Source: Mycolicibacterium mageritense | Lineage (GTDB): Bacteria; Actinomycetota; Actinomycetes; Mycobacteriales; Mycobacteriaceae | NCBI RefSeq assembly: GCF_010727475.1 | Contig: NZ_AP022567.1 | Location: forward strand, 6,448,001 to 6,512,000 | Direction of reading: 5' to 3' | DNA: 64,000 nt | Shown: piece by piece, positions 34,850 to 44,766 of the stretch | Numbering within the stretch: the first letter of the stretch is position 1 | How the letters are laid out: each line of letters starts with the position of its first letter | Position numbers and translations under genes: made by a program | The notes under the pieces: generated by a model | Databases searched by the model: none | The model's input: only the letters and a program-made list of their open reading frames with translations | Told to the model about the DNA's origin: nothing

Positions 34850-34896
34850 TGCGGGGCAGGCCACGGTCCGGCGACCCGCCCCGCACTGAGGTGCGG
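34850..34896. terminator. Bidirectional terminator between convergent genes
   Basis: TGCGGGGC (34850-34857) pairs with GCCCCGCA (34878-34885) over a 20-nt loop. The overlapping alternative hairpin CCGCAC-TGAG-GTGCGG (34881-34896) is followed by TTTA on the plus strand. It sits between the small helical gene and the convergent secreted-protein gene. Confidence 0.5.
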
Positions 34897-34897
34897 T

Positions 34898-35215
34898 TTA
34901 CAGCGGGATCCAGGTTCCGAGGAACCAGAAGCCCCAGCCGCGCCCGTCGGCCGCGGGCATCGGAGTCACCTGCTGGCCGTTCCAGTTGAACGGTCGATGG
35001 TCCTGGCGGCCCTGGTCAACGCCGCGATTCTGCCAATCGGCCGGGCCCGCGGGGCCGCGGTTGTCGTCTCGGTGGTCACCACACTGCGGGGTGCCGGGTC
35101 GATCGCATCCCGGTCCGGGATCGGCTGCCGCGGTACCGAGTCCGATTCCGAGCAGCCCGGACACCCCGATTCCGGCAGCCATGATCGACACGCCTACGGT
35201 TCGTTTGAAAGACAT
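34898..35215 (-). CDS. Small secreted protein with Trp/Gly-rich C-terminus
   Basis: 105 residues from the ATG at 35215, chosen because GAGG lies just before it; an ATG eight codons upstream has poorer context. A signal peptide (MSFKRT, hydrophobic core, TAAADP cleavage region) is followed by a polar segment rich in Asp, Arg and Gly with two Cys, and ends GWGFWFLGTWIPL. The final aromatic motif is comparable with the WKNGVFIPTY end of the small secreted protein at 38935. Function unknown. Confidence 0.65.
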   Translation of the reverse strand: MSFKRTVGVSIMAAGIGVSGLLGIGLGTAAADPGPGCDRPGTPQCGDHRDDNRGPAGPADWQNRGVDQGRQDHRPFNWNGQQVTPMPAADGRGWGFWFLGTWIPL

Positions 35216-35495
35216 TGCCTCACTCCATTTCTCGTCCATGCGGCGACCGGCGCCACACGAGAAGAAGCTAACGACGAGCGATGTGTCGGCCCTATGTCAC
35301 CGATGGGCGCCAGCTGTGTATGCAGTAACGGTCCGAAAACCGGTCAATCTCAGCATGATTGCGTCCGCACTTTCCCGGCGAGCAGTCGCGGAGGTACCGC
35401 AAATCACGCGTTTTGGGGTACCGCGGCGTCTGTTCGCGGGAGTCGGCGACGCCGTTCCGCGCCGCGCGCGACGTCGGCCGAATAGGGTTGACAGC

Positions 35496-36641
35496 ATGGC
35501 AGCAAACGGCGATGAGCCGTGTGCCCGACGAGCAGACGACGTCGAATTCGAGACGTACGGTCTGCTCGACGGCCTCGACAGCGCGGCGCGCCGAGAACGT
35601 GCCGAGCTGATCGCATGGCTGATCGAGGAAGGCTTCAGCCTTGAGCACATCCGGGCCTCTGTCGCGGCACCGCTCATGCTGCCGGCGTACCGGGTGCTCG
35701 GCGACGACGGGCAGCTGGTCTCCGCGCGGGATATCTGCGAGTTGACCGGCATGAACCTCGAAGTGGTGCAACACCTGCATCGCGCTGTCGGCTTGCCGAG
35801 GATCGACGATCCGGACGCCAGAGTGCTGCCACGTGCCGACGCCGAGTCGATACGGCACGCCAAATTGTTCCTCGACCTGGGGTACGCGCCGCAGGACGCG
35901 GTCGCCGTCCTACGTGTGCTCGTGGAGAGCCTCGGGCACGCCGCTGCGATGATGCGCGAAGCGGCCCTCAAAACGCTGCTGCACCCAGGGGCTTCCGAGA
36001 TCGAACTGGCCCAAGCCTCGGAACGGCTTGCCGTGCGCGCGGCACCCATGATCGGTCCGATGATGGACGATCTCCTCCGGCTGGAACTGCGCCATTCGTT
36101 CGAGATCGAAGCGGTCACCGCCGCTGAGCGCGCCGCGGGAACCCTGCCCGGGGCGCGCCCGGTCAGCGTCGCGTTCGCCGACCTGGCGGGGTTCACCCAA
36201 CTCGGCGAGGCGCTGCCGGCAGAAGATCTGGAACGGCTGGCCAGCCGGCTCGCCGAACTCGCACACGATGTCGCGAGCGCACCCGTCCGGTTCGTGAAGT
36301 CGATCGGCGATGCCGTGATGTTCGTATCCGCAGAGGCGGCGCCACTGCTGACCGCGGTGCTCGATCTCACTGCCGCCGTGACCGCAAATGACTTGCCGCC
36401 CTTGCGGATCGGTGTGGCTTCGGGCTTCGCTGTCACTCGCGCGGGGGACTGGTTCGGCAGCCCGGTCAATCTGGCCAGCCGGGTGACCGGCGCCGCGTCT
36501 CCCGGAACCGTTCTGGTCGACGAATCGACACGGGACGCCGTCACCAACCCTGGCGATTTCACCTGGCATCCGATGGGGGCGCGCAAGCTCAAGGGAGTGC
36601 GCGCCGAGGTCAAGCTTTTCCGCGTCGAACACCTCGGCTGA
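35496..36641 (+). CDS. Class III adenylyl cyclase, soluble mycobacterial type
   Basis: 381 residues from the ATG at 35496. The C-terminal cyclase domain (~220-381) has all expected residues: metal Asp in FADLAGFT (D229) and SIGDAVMF (D272), the adenine-selecting Lys K268 and Asp D318, and transition-state N325 and R329 in NLASRVTG. The N-terminal ~200 residues are a helical regulatory domain with a MerR-like HTH pattern (SARDICELTGMNLEVVQHLH), as in the Rv1264/Rv2212 group where it regulates activity (pH sensing in Rv1264). No membrane segment. TAGGGT at 35483-35488 is placed for a leaderless transcript. Confidence 0.85.
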   Translation: MAANGDEPCARRADDVEFETYGLLDGLDSAARRERAELIAWLIEEGFSLEHIRASVAAPLMLPAYRVLGDDGQLVSARDICELTGMNLEVVQHLHRAVGLPRIDDPDARVLPRADAESIRHAKLFLDLGYAPQDAVAVLRVLVESLGHAAAMMREAALKTLLHPGASEIELAQASERLAVRAAPMIGPMMDDLLRLELRHSFEIEAVTAAERAAGTLPGARPVSVAFADLAGFTQLGEALPAEDLERLASRLAELAHDVASAPVRFVKSIGDAVMFVSAEAAPLLTAVLDLTAAVTANDLPPLRIGVASGFAVTRAGDWFGSPVNLASRVTGAASPGTVLVDESTRDAVTNPGDFTWHPMGARKLKGVRAEVKLFRVEHLG

Positions 36642-36645
36642 CCAT

Positions 36646-36662
36646 CCGCCGGCACTCGGCGG
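36646..36662 (+). terminator. Short hairpin after the cyclase gene
   Basis: CCGCCG and CGGCGG pair over a 5-nt loop just after the stop codon, without a T-run. The following ~185 bp up to the next gene contain no recognisable gene. Confidence 0.4.
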
Positions 36663-36846
36663 CACGCTCTAGTGGCGGACGTGCAGCGAAAGTTGTTCTT
36701 TGCCAGTCGGTCACGAGGCAAGTATATGGCGCCGGTGCGCGGCTAACACCTGGGTCTGGCTTGCATGTTGGCTACCGCGACAGTGGGGTTGCAGTGCCTT
36801 GACCGATGTTGTACCAATTTTCAGGGCACTTGGGGGAAGGACCACG

Positions 36847-37680
36847 ATGAGCAGCTCCACACCCGACACCGCGGGCGGCCACTGGTTGACCGCGAGCGAG
36901 GTCGCACGTGCATCACAGTTGCGCGAAGATCTCGTAGAGCGTTTTCTCCCGGCCGCCGAGCCCCCGGAAGCCCTCTACAGCGGCGATCTCGTTGCCGTCG
37001 CGCGCTTCGTCAAACAGCTCACCGACCTCGGAACCCCCGCGCCTGCGATCGAAGTCGCGGTCGCGGAACTGAGATCCCGTCCCGACGCCGCATTCAAGGT
37101 CGCCCTCGGAACAGGCAGGCACCGAGCACCTTTCGACATGAAGCGGCGCAAGGTGTGGCTGTCGGTCGGGGCAAGCGTGGTCGCCGCGCTCGTGGTGGCA
37201 GGTATCACGAGCACGGTCTTCACCGGGGACGATCAGAAAGCCGAGACGGCAGCCCCGGCGCCGAGGCCCGAACCCGTTCCGGCAGACGTGATCGCACCCG
37301 CGGTCATGAACATCGCCACGATCCCGACCAGACCAGATCCGGTTTGTGCACAATGGGAGCGTGCTTCGGCCTCCTACGGGGCCAAGCTGCAAGCCTGGGT
37401 CAAGACCGATCCGCGCATCCCAGCATCCAGGTGGTCTCCGAAACAGCGGGCCGTGACCCTCGCTGTCATTCCGGTGATGCGCGACGAAGCCACGGGCCTG
37501 CGCAAACTGGCAGACAAAGCAGAGTACCCCTTGCTCGCCGAATTGCTGCGCGGGCAGGCCAAATACGAGGATGCGTACGCCGACCGGTTGCCCAACTTCA
37601 AACCGGGCGACCAAGCGCTGTGGAAGGCCGCGAGCTCGTTGAGCGGCACCGTGAAAGCGATTTGCTCAGCCGCAAAGTGA
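36847..37680 (+). CDS. Membrane-anchored protein with N-terminal MerR-like domain
   Basis: 277 residues from the ATG at 36847, preceded by GGGGGAAGG. Residues ~12-75 resemble a MerR-type HTH (LTASEVARASQLREDLVERF then ALYSGDLVAVARFVKQLTDLG). A single membrane helix lies at ~104-125, followed by a Pro-rich linker and an external domain of ~140 residues with two Cys (CAQWERAS and AICSAAK). The topology puts the HTH-like part in the cytoplasm and the rest outside. Function unrecognised; a membrane-bound sensor or a structural protein are both possible. Confidence 0.65.
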   Translation: MSSSTPDTAGGHWLTASEVARASQLREDLVERFLPAAEPPEALYSGDLVAVARFVKQLTDLGTPAPAIEVAVAELRSRPDAAFKVALGTGRHRAPFDMKRRKVWLSVGASVVAALVVAGITSTVFTGDDQKAETAAPAPRPEPVPADVIAPAVMNIATIPTRPDPVCAQWERASASYGAKLQAWVKTDPRIPASRWSPKQRAVTLAVIPVMRDEATGLRKLADKAEYPLLAELLRGQAKYEDAYADRLPNFKPGDQALWKAASSLSGTVKAICSAAK

Positions 37681-37849
37681 GCAAAAGCGCCATCGCGAAG
37701 CCCATCACCCACACTGACGGATGGCCCCGTTGCTCGGTGAGCTGGAACCCAGGCGCCTGGGCGCGCGAGGTGGCACTACCCGACGACACGAACCTCACGT
37801 TGCATCGTGGTAGGAACCGCGAACACGGCGTGCACCAATAACCTGGGCG

Positions 37850-38509
37850 TCATCGGCATGGTGATGTGTCCTTGCTTGCGGCGCAGCAGGTTTGGCCACG
37901 CCAGGCCTCACGTCCCTCGTTGACTGCGACTGCGGCCAGCAGCAGGGCGGCGATCGGGTCCGCCCATGCCCAGCCGAAGAGGGTGTTGAGCACCAACCCG
38001 GCCAGCACGACCGCCGAAAGGTACGTGCACAGCAGGGTCTGCTTCGAGTCGGCGACCACTGACCGAGAGCCGAGCTCGCGTCCGGCGCGGCGCTGTGCGA
38101 CCGAGAGCATCGGCATGATCGCGAGACTCGCTGCGGTCAAGGCAATGCCGACCGGGGAGTGTCGCACCTCGCCGGCCCCTGCCAGCGAGCGGATCGATTC
38201 GACCGTGACGTAGGCGGCCAGTGCGAAGAACGAGAACGCGATGATGCGCAGCGCGGTTCGCTCGCGGGCCTCGGGATCGGATCCGGAGAACTGCCAGGCG
38301 ACTGCGGCCGCTGACGAGACCTCGATCGCCGAATCCAGGCCGAAGCCGATCAGCGCAGTCGACGAAACTCGCGCGCCTTCGCCGATCGCAACGATCGCCT
38401 CGACCACGTTGTATGTGATGGTGGCGGCAACCAGCCAGCGAATCCGCCGCTGCAGCACGGTACGCCGGTGCAGCGTCAGGACAACCGATGGACCGGCCGG
38501 GGAGACCAT
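37850..38509 (-). CDS. Cation diffusion facilitator-like metal transporter
   Basis: 219 residues with about five to six hydrophobic helices. FGLDSAIEVSSAAAVAW (~55-71) supplies the Asp-containing TM2 motif of CDF carriers, and the hydrophobic pair ending WADPIAALLLAAVAV has the TM5 Asp. The C-terminal cytoplasmic domain of classical CDF proteins is lacking; the end is short and Cys-rich (TCCAASKDTSPC). Its start overlaps the CmtR-like gene stop (TGATG), so it is the probable target of that sensor and may export Cd, Pb or Zn. Confidence 0.78.
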   Translation of the reverse strand: MVSPAGPSVVLTLHRRTVLQRRIRWLVAATITYNVVEAIVAIGEGARVSSTALIGFGLDSAIEVSSAAAVAWQFSGSDPEARERTALRIIAFSFFALAAYVTVESIRSLAGAGEVRHSPVGIALTAASLAIMPMLSVAQRRAGRELGSRSVVADSKQTLLCTYLSAVVLAGLVLNTLFGWAWADPIAALLLAAVAVNEGREAWRGQTCCAASKDTSPCR

Positions 38510-38832
38510 CAGCAGCAGCCATCGTCGACGGGACAGAGCTTGTCCTCCGCTGCCAGCACCACCAGGAGCAGATCATCGAGCGCATGCGCGAGGTTCGAGT
38601 CGGCGAGCTCATATCGGGTGCGCCGGCCTTCGGGCACCGACACGACCAAGCCGCAACCACGAAGGCAGGAAAGATGATTCGACATGCTCTGACGGGAAAC
38701 CCCGACCGACTCGGCCAATTCCGCCGGATAGCGGGGAGCATCCTTGAGCGCCAACAGGATTTTCGACCTGGTCTGATCCGACAGGGCGTGACCGAACCGG
38801 GCCAACACCGCGCCATGCGTCAGCGTTTCCAT
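38509..38832 (-). CDS. cmtR: CmtR-like ArsR/SmtB-family metal sensor
   Basis: 107 residues from the ATG at 38832. A winged HTH carries the recognition helix SRQSMSNHLSCLRGCGLVV. Cys at 56 and 60 in LSCLRGCG and Cys at 100 match the three Cd/Pb ligands of M. tuberculosis CmtR (C57, C61, C102); two further Cys end the protein (DDGCC). As a family member it should repress the operon until Cd or Pb binds. It is co-transcribed with the CDF-like gene. TACA-N8-TGTA lies in the AT-rich upstream region, a weak candidate operator. Confidence 0.85.
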   Translation of the reverse strand: METLTHGAVLARFGHALSDQTRSKILLALKDAPRYPAELAESVGVSRQSMSNHLSCLRGCGLVVSVPEGRRTRYELADSNLAHALDDLLLVVLAAEDKLCPVDDGCC

Positions 38833-38934
38833 GAGCGTGACTGTACATCGATTTGTGTATTCAGAAAAGGATGAACCATGCGCATAGACAACGTCCGCCA
38901 CCGCGAACGGTGACGGACGTCGGGTCCAAAAGCG

Positions 38935-39222
38935 TCAGTACGTCGGGATGAACACTCCGTTCTTCCAGACGCCCCAGTGCTGCCAGCCGTCATCCCATAC
39001 CTGCGGGTTGCCCATCGCCCACGCCGGCGGCGGGGGAGCCGGCGGCGCCCATGCCGGTGGCTGGCCGGGATTCGGCCCAGGAGGCGGCATGGGCGGTGCC
39101 GGCTGGCTGGGTGCGGGAATTGGCGGCGGGGCGGCGCTTGCGGTGACGGCACTCAACCCCACTGCGCCTGCCGCAATGGCACCGGCGGCGGCAGCGCTTG
39201 CCAGGATCTTGGTCAGTTTCAT
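38935..39222 (-). CDS. Small secreted Pro-rich protein
   Basis: 95 residues from the ATG at 39222, preceded by GGAGAG; a longer frame exists but lacks a site. A signal peptide (MKLTKIL, Ala-rich core, TASAAPP cleavage) precedes ~45 residues dominated by Pro, Ala and Gly (PPPIPAP, PPMPPPGPNPGQPP) and an aromatic C-terminus (WKNGVFIPTY). It is probably a cell-wall or secreted protein. Function unknown. Confidence 0.65.
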   Translation of the reverse strand: MKLTKILASAAAAGAIAAGAVGLSAVTASAAPPPIPAPSQPAPPMPPPGPNPGQPPAWAPPAPPPPAWAMGNPQVWDDGWQHWGVWKNGVFIPTY

Positions 39223-39304
39223 GCTCTCCAACTCCAATCTGAGTTCGAATTGCACCGACCCATTGGCTAACCCGCATCGCCGAGCCGTAAACCCGTCGGT
39301 TCCG

Positions 39305-41545
<2,241 letters not shown>

Positions 41546-41583
41546 GGCAATCCTTCCGGTTGTGATGGACGATCGGGCTGAGA

Positions 41584-42021
41584 TCAGGGACTGGCCGCAA
41601 CACAATCGGCGCAGAAACCCCAATAGATGACTTCGGCCTCATCGAGTACAAAGCCGTCGAGGGCCGCGTCGTCGGACGGAGTCAGACAAGGCGCGGCGCC
41701 GACGGCGCAGTCGACATCGGCTATGGCCCCGCAACCGCGGCATACGACGTGATGGTGGTTGTCTCCCACCCGGGACTCGTAGCGCGCCGACGAGCCGGAG
41801 GGTTGGATGCGCCGGATCAGGTGCGCCGTGGTGAGGGCATGAAGAACGTCGTAGATGGCTTGGCGGGAAACATTGGGCAGGGTGTCGCGTACCGCCGAGA
41901 AAATCGTTTCGGTGTCGGCGTGCGGATGCGCCACCAATGCCTCCAGAACCGCCACGCGGGGCTGCGTCACCCGCAGATCGGCATCGCGCAGCTGCTCCCT
42001 GAAGTGTGCCGAATGCGGCAC
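41584..42021 (-). CDS. furA: Fur-family regulator FurA
   Basis: 145 residues from the GTG at 42021, after AAGGTGG; an upstream ATG would add ~30 atypical residues. The winged helix (RVTQPRVAVLEALVAH; VSRQAIYDVLHALTTA) is followed by the metal-sensing region HHHVVCRGCGAIADVDC, with further Cys in GFCADC. In mycobacteria FurA represses itself and katG and is relieved by oxidative stress; the same is expected here from the gene order. Confidence 0.9.
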   Translation of the reverse strand: MPHSAHFREQLRDADLRVTQPRVAVLEALVAHPHADTETIFSAVRDTLPNVSRQAIYDVLHALTTAHLIRRIQPSGSSARYESRVGDNHHHVVCRGCGAIADVDCAVGAAPCLTPSDDAALDGFVLDEAEVIYWGFCADCVAASP

Positions 42022-42197
42022 AGCACCACCTTCACGGTGGGAATTGGACTCGGTCAAGATTCGCGAACGCGCGCGCATGGCGAGCGGGTACCCGGCCTGC
42101 CCGATCTCAACCATCGAATCGATACCACGTCTCGCCGCGGTGTCGGTCGCGGCTGTGGCACATTGGACTCAGATCGCCATGCCACCGAGGAGACCAC

Positions 42198-42566
42198 ATG
42201 ATCGAGGTTCTGCCCGACGTGCCACCGGGGGTCGCAGGCATCCGCGTATCGGGCCGCGTCGGCGGCGACGATCTGCGGGCCTTCAAGCCGCGGATGGACG
42301 AGCTCCTCGAGTCCGGAGAGATCAGACTCGTCGAGGTCATCGCAGACGATTACGAGGGCTTCGGCCCTGGTGGCATGGCCGAGGATCTGAAGCTCGGTCT
42401 CGGCGCCCTGGCGAAGCATCACTCGGCGTTCAAACGCATCGCGGTGGTGTCGGACAAATCGTGGGTCGCCCATGCGCTGCATGCGTTCGCCTGGATGGTG
42501 CCCGGTGAGCTGGCCGTGTTCGGACTCGATGAACTCGACCGGGCCAAGCAGTGGGCGGCCGGCTGA
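42198..42566 (+). CDS. SpoIIAA-like STAS-fold protein
   Basis: 122 residues. The order of strands and helices with VAGIRVSGRVGGDDLRAFKP at the start and FKRIAVVSDKSWVAHALHAF in the second half matches the SpoIIAA-like family of the STAS/CRAL-TRIO superfamily. No membrane segment or signal peptide. GAGGAG at 42187-42192 is a strong ribosome site. The family has no firm biochemical role; binding of a lipid or small hydrophobic ligand has been proposed for the fold. Confidence 0.7.
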   Translation: MIEVLPDVPPGVAGIRVSGRVGGDDLRAFKPRMDELLESGEIRLVEVIADDYEGFGPGGMAEDLKLGLGALAKHHSAFKRIAVVSDKSWVAHALHAFAWMVPGELAVFGLDELDRAKQWAAG

Positions 42567-42569
42567 CGG

Positions 42570-42911
42570 TCAGCCCTCGGGGTAGAAGACGAAGAGCACG
42601 CATCCGGTGCGGCTCTGCGGAACGTGCCACGACCCTGCAGGCGCGTGGATGAACGTGCCCGCCGGATAGTCGCGGGCGCCGTCGTTGAACGTACCCGAGA
42701 CGACATAGACCTCTTCCGGACCGGGTTCGTGCACATCGATGCCTTCCCAGCATGCGCCCGGATCGATCTCGACCACCTGCGCGGACGCTCCGTTGTCACC
42801 AACCCACAACGGACGCAGGCGAATCCCGGGAAAGAGCGCACGGCTCGGCGCCGTCGCCAACTCCGACCAGGTGTAACCGGGCGTTTCGGGCCCCTCGAGT
42901 GTCTCGGACAT
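42570..42911 (-). CDS. ChrR-like cupin-domain protein
   Basis: 113 residues from the ATG at 42911. Cupin motif 1 reads DVHEPGPEEVYVVSGTFNDG and motif 2 PAGTFIHAPAGSWHVP, giving His/Glu metal ligands. This resembles the ChrR cupin domain of anti-sigma factors and related metal-binding cupins, without the N-terminal sigma-binding part. It diverges from the GlxA-type regulator and shares its operator. A quercetinase-like or acetylacetone-type oxygenase function is possible but unsupported. Confidence 0.72.
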   Translation of the reverse strand: MSETLEGPETPGYTWSELATAPSRALFPGIRLRPLWVGDNGASAQVVEIDPGACWEGIDVHEPGPEEVYVVSGTFNDGARDYPAGTFIHAPAGSWHVPQSRTGCVLFVFYPEG

Positions 42912-42945
42912 GCCTCCATGTTCGGCACCGGCGGTCGGGGCGACC

Positions 42946-42975
42946 AGTGTCAGGAATGACACTAATCGGTACAAT
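42946..42975 (+). promoter_or_regulatory. Palindromic operator and leaderless promoter of the GlxA-type regulator
   Basis: AGTGTCA-GGAA-TGACACT (42946-42963) is a perfect 7-bp inverted repeat. TACAAT (42970-42975) is a near-consensus -10 placed so that transcription would begin at the ATG of 42982, which has no Shine-Dalgarno. The operator covers the expected -35 region, suggesting autorepression. Confidence 0.55.
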
Positions 42976-42981
42976 TTAGCC

Positions 42982-43953
42982 ATGGTTCCCGGCTCGGCGC
43001 CACACCGCGTGGTGGCGCTCGTCCTGCCACCTCAGGGGCTGTTCGAGTTGGGTTGTGTCGTCGAAGTTTTCGGCGTCCGACGGCCTTCCCTTCCAGCCCG
43101 TTACGACCTGACCATCTGTGCCGAAGAGCCCGGGGAAGTGGCGACCAGCGCGGGCATCGGTTTGACGGCCGCTGCCGGCCTGTCGGCCATCGATACTGCC
43201 GACACCGTCATCGTCCCCGGCTGGCGTAGTCCGGATGCGCCCCCGCAGGCGGTCAGCGACGCCCTGCGGCGCGCGCACAGCCGTGGCTGTCGGCTCGTCA
43301 CGCTCTGCGCCGGCGCGTTCGTGCTGGCACACGCCGGATTGCTGGACAGCAGAAGGGCAACGACGCACTGGGCCAGGACAGCCGAGCTGCAATCCCGGTT
43401 CCCCGAGGTGCTTGTCGAACCCGATGTGCTGTACGTCGACAACGGCGACATTGCGACGAGCGCCGGCGCGGGCGCCGCGATCGACCTGTGTCTGCATCTG
43501 GTGCGTACGGACGCGGGCGCGGCCTACGCGGCTCGCGTGGCCCGTCACATGGTGATGCCGCCGCACCGGGAGGGCGGTCAGGCGCAGTACGCACTGCCGG
43601 CCGCATCCCCGGCGCCCCAACCGTCCCTCGCGGCACTGCTCGACTGGATCAGCACGCGACTCGACGAACCGATCACCTTGGAACTCATGGCAAGCCAACT
43701 GCATGTGTCGCCGCGAACACTGGCACGTCGGTTCGCCGAGCAACTGGGCACGAGTCCGGGCCAATGGCTTCTGATGCAACGGATCAACGCTGCGCGGACA
43801 CTACTCGAGGAGACCGACCTGTCCGTGGCTGCCATTGCATCGCGAGTGGGCCTGGCGTCCGATACCAACCTCCGCCGCAGATTTCAGTCGGCTGTGCACA
43901 CCACACCTGCGGCGTACCGCCGGGCGTTTCGGCAGGGCAGGGCGGCGAGTTGA
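42982..43953 (+). CDS. GlxA-family AraC transcriptional regulator with DJ-1/PfpI domain
   Basis: 323 residues. The N-terminal ~175 residues form a class I glutamine amidotransferase-like (DJ-1/PfpI) domain with the nucleophile-elbow Cys in LVTLCAGAFVLAHAG (~110). Two AraC HTHs fill ~220-323 (LELMASQLHVSPRTLARRF and VAAIASRVGLASDTNLRRRF). Such regulators respond to small amines or amides in some bacteria. A candidate operator and leaderless promoter lie directly before the ATG. The divergent cupin gene is the natural target. Confidence 0.86.
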   Translation: MVPGSAPHRVVALVLPPQGLFELGCVVEVFGVRRPSLPARYDLTICAEEPGEVATSAGIGLTAAAGLSAIDTADTVIVPGWRSPDAPPQAVSDALRRAHSRGCRLVTLCAGAFVLAHAGLLDSRRATTHWARTAELQSRFPEVLVEPDVLYVDNGDIATSAGAGAAIDLCLHLVRTDAGAAYAARVARHMVMPPHREGGQAQYALPAASPAPQPSLAALLDWISTRLDEPITLELMASQLHVSPRTLARRFAEQLGTSPGQWLLMQRINAARTLLEETDLSVAAIASRVGLASDTNLRRRFQSAVHTTPAAYRRAFRQGRAAS

Positions 43954-44053
43954 CCAACGGTCGCCCGGCGCTTACCGAACGAACATTTGGGTAACCCACG
44001 GTGGAAGCGCGATCATCCCGAGGCCGCTGAGCACACCCGAGGGAGGTGCATTC

Positions 44054-44746
44054 ATGAGCGAGAAAACCGACCAAGATCTGGCCGGACGTATGGCGGAGCT
44101 CGCACGTGAAGTGGCTACGCCGACGAGCATCGATGTGGTTCTCAAACGGGTCACCGCCACGGCAGTCGAGCTCATCGACGGAGCGGATGTGGCGGGGGTC
44201 TTGTTGATCAGGGGCCGAAACTTCGAATCCCACGCCATCACCTCCGAGTTGGCGGAGCAACTCGATCGACTGCAGGAGGAACTGCAAGAGGGTCCGTGTT
44301 ACGAAGCGGCAGTCGATGAACTCGTCGTACGCACCGATGACTTTCGGACGGAAACCCGGTGGCCGGCCTACAGCAGGATGGTCGTGGACATCGGAGTGCT
44401 CAGCGGGCTGTCGTTCAAGCTCTACACCAGTTCACGTACCGCAGGAGCACTGAACCTTTTCGCCTTTCGCCCCAACGCTTTCAGCCCCGACGACGAAGCG
44501 ATCGGCTCGGTGTTGGCCGCGCACGCGGCCGTGGCGATCCTCGCGAGCCGCCACGACGAGAATCTGCAGTCCGCGATCGCATCCCGCGATGTCATCGGCC
44601 AGGCCAAGGGCATCCTCATGGAGCGTTTTCACGTGGACGCCGTGCAGGCCTTCGAACTCCTGCGGGAACTTTCGCAGACCAGCAACGTTCGGTTGGCCGA
44701 TATCGCACGCCGGGTGGTGGACTCGAGCCGGCAGGAGCGTCAGTAG
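44054..44746 (+). CDS. GAF-ANTAR RNA-binding antiterminator-type regulator
   Basis: 230 residues from the ATG at 44054, with GGGAGG at 44041-44046. A GAF domain occupies ~20-155 (EGPCYEAAVDEL is the characteristic GPC segment). The ANTAR domain is at ~170-225 (IGQAKGILMERFHVDAVQAF), with the aromatic and Ala residues used to bind paired RNA hairpins. This architecture is common in mycobacteria (Rv1626-like function, different input domain). RNA targets cannot be told from here. It converges on the qcrB-like gene with a 20-bp gap. Confidence 0.86.
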   Translation: MSEKTDQDLAGRMAELAREVATPTSIDVVLKRVTATAVELIDGADVAGVLLIRGRNFESHAITSELAEQLDRLQEELQEGPCYEAAVDELVVRTDDFRTETRWPAYSRMVVDIGVLSGLSFKLYTSSRTAGALNLFAFRPNAFSPDDEAIGSVLAAHAAVAILASRHDENLQSAIASRDVIGQAKGILMERFHVDAVQAFELLRELSQTSNVRLADIARRVVDSSRQERQ

Positions 44747-44766
44747 CCCGGTACGCGAGCGGCGCG

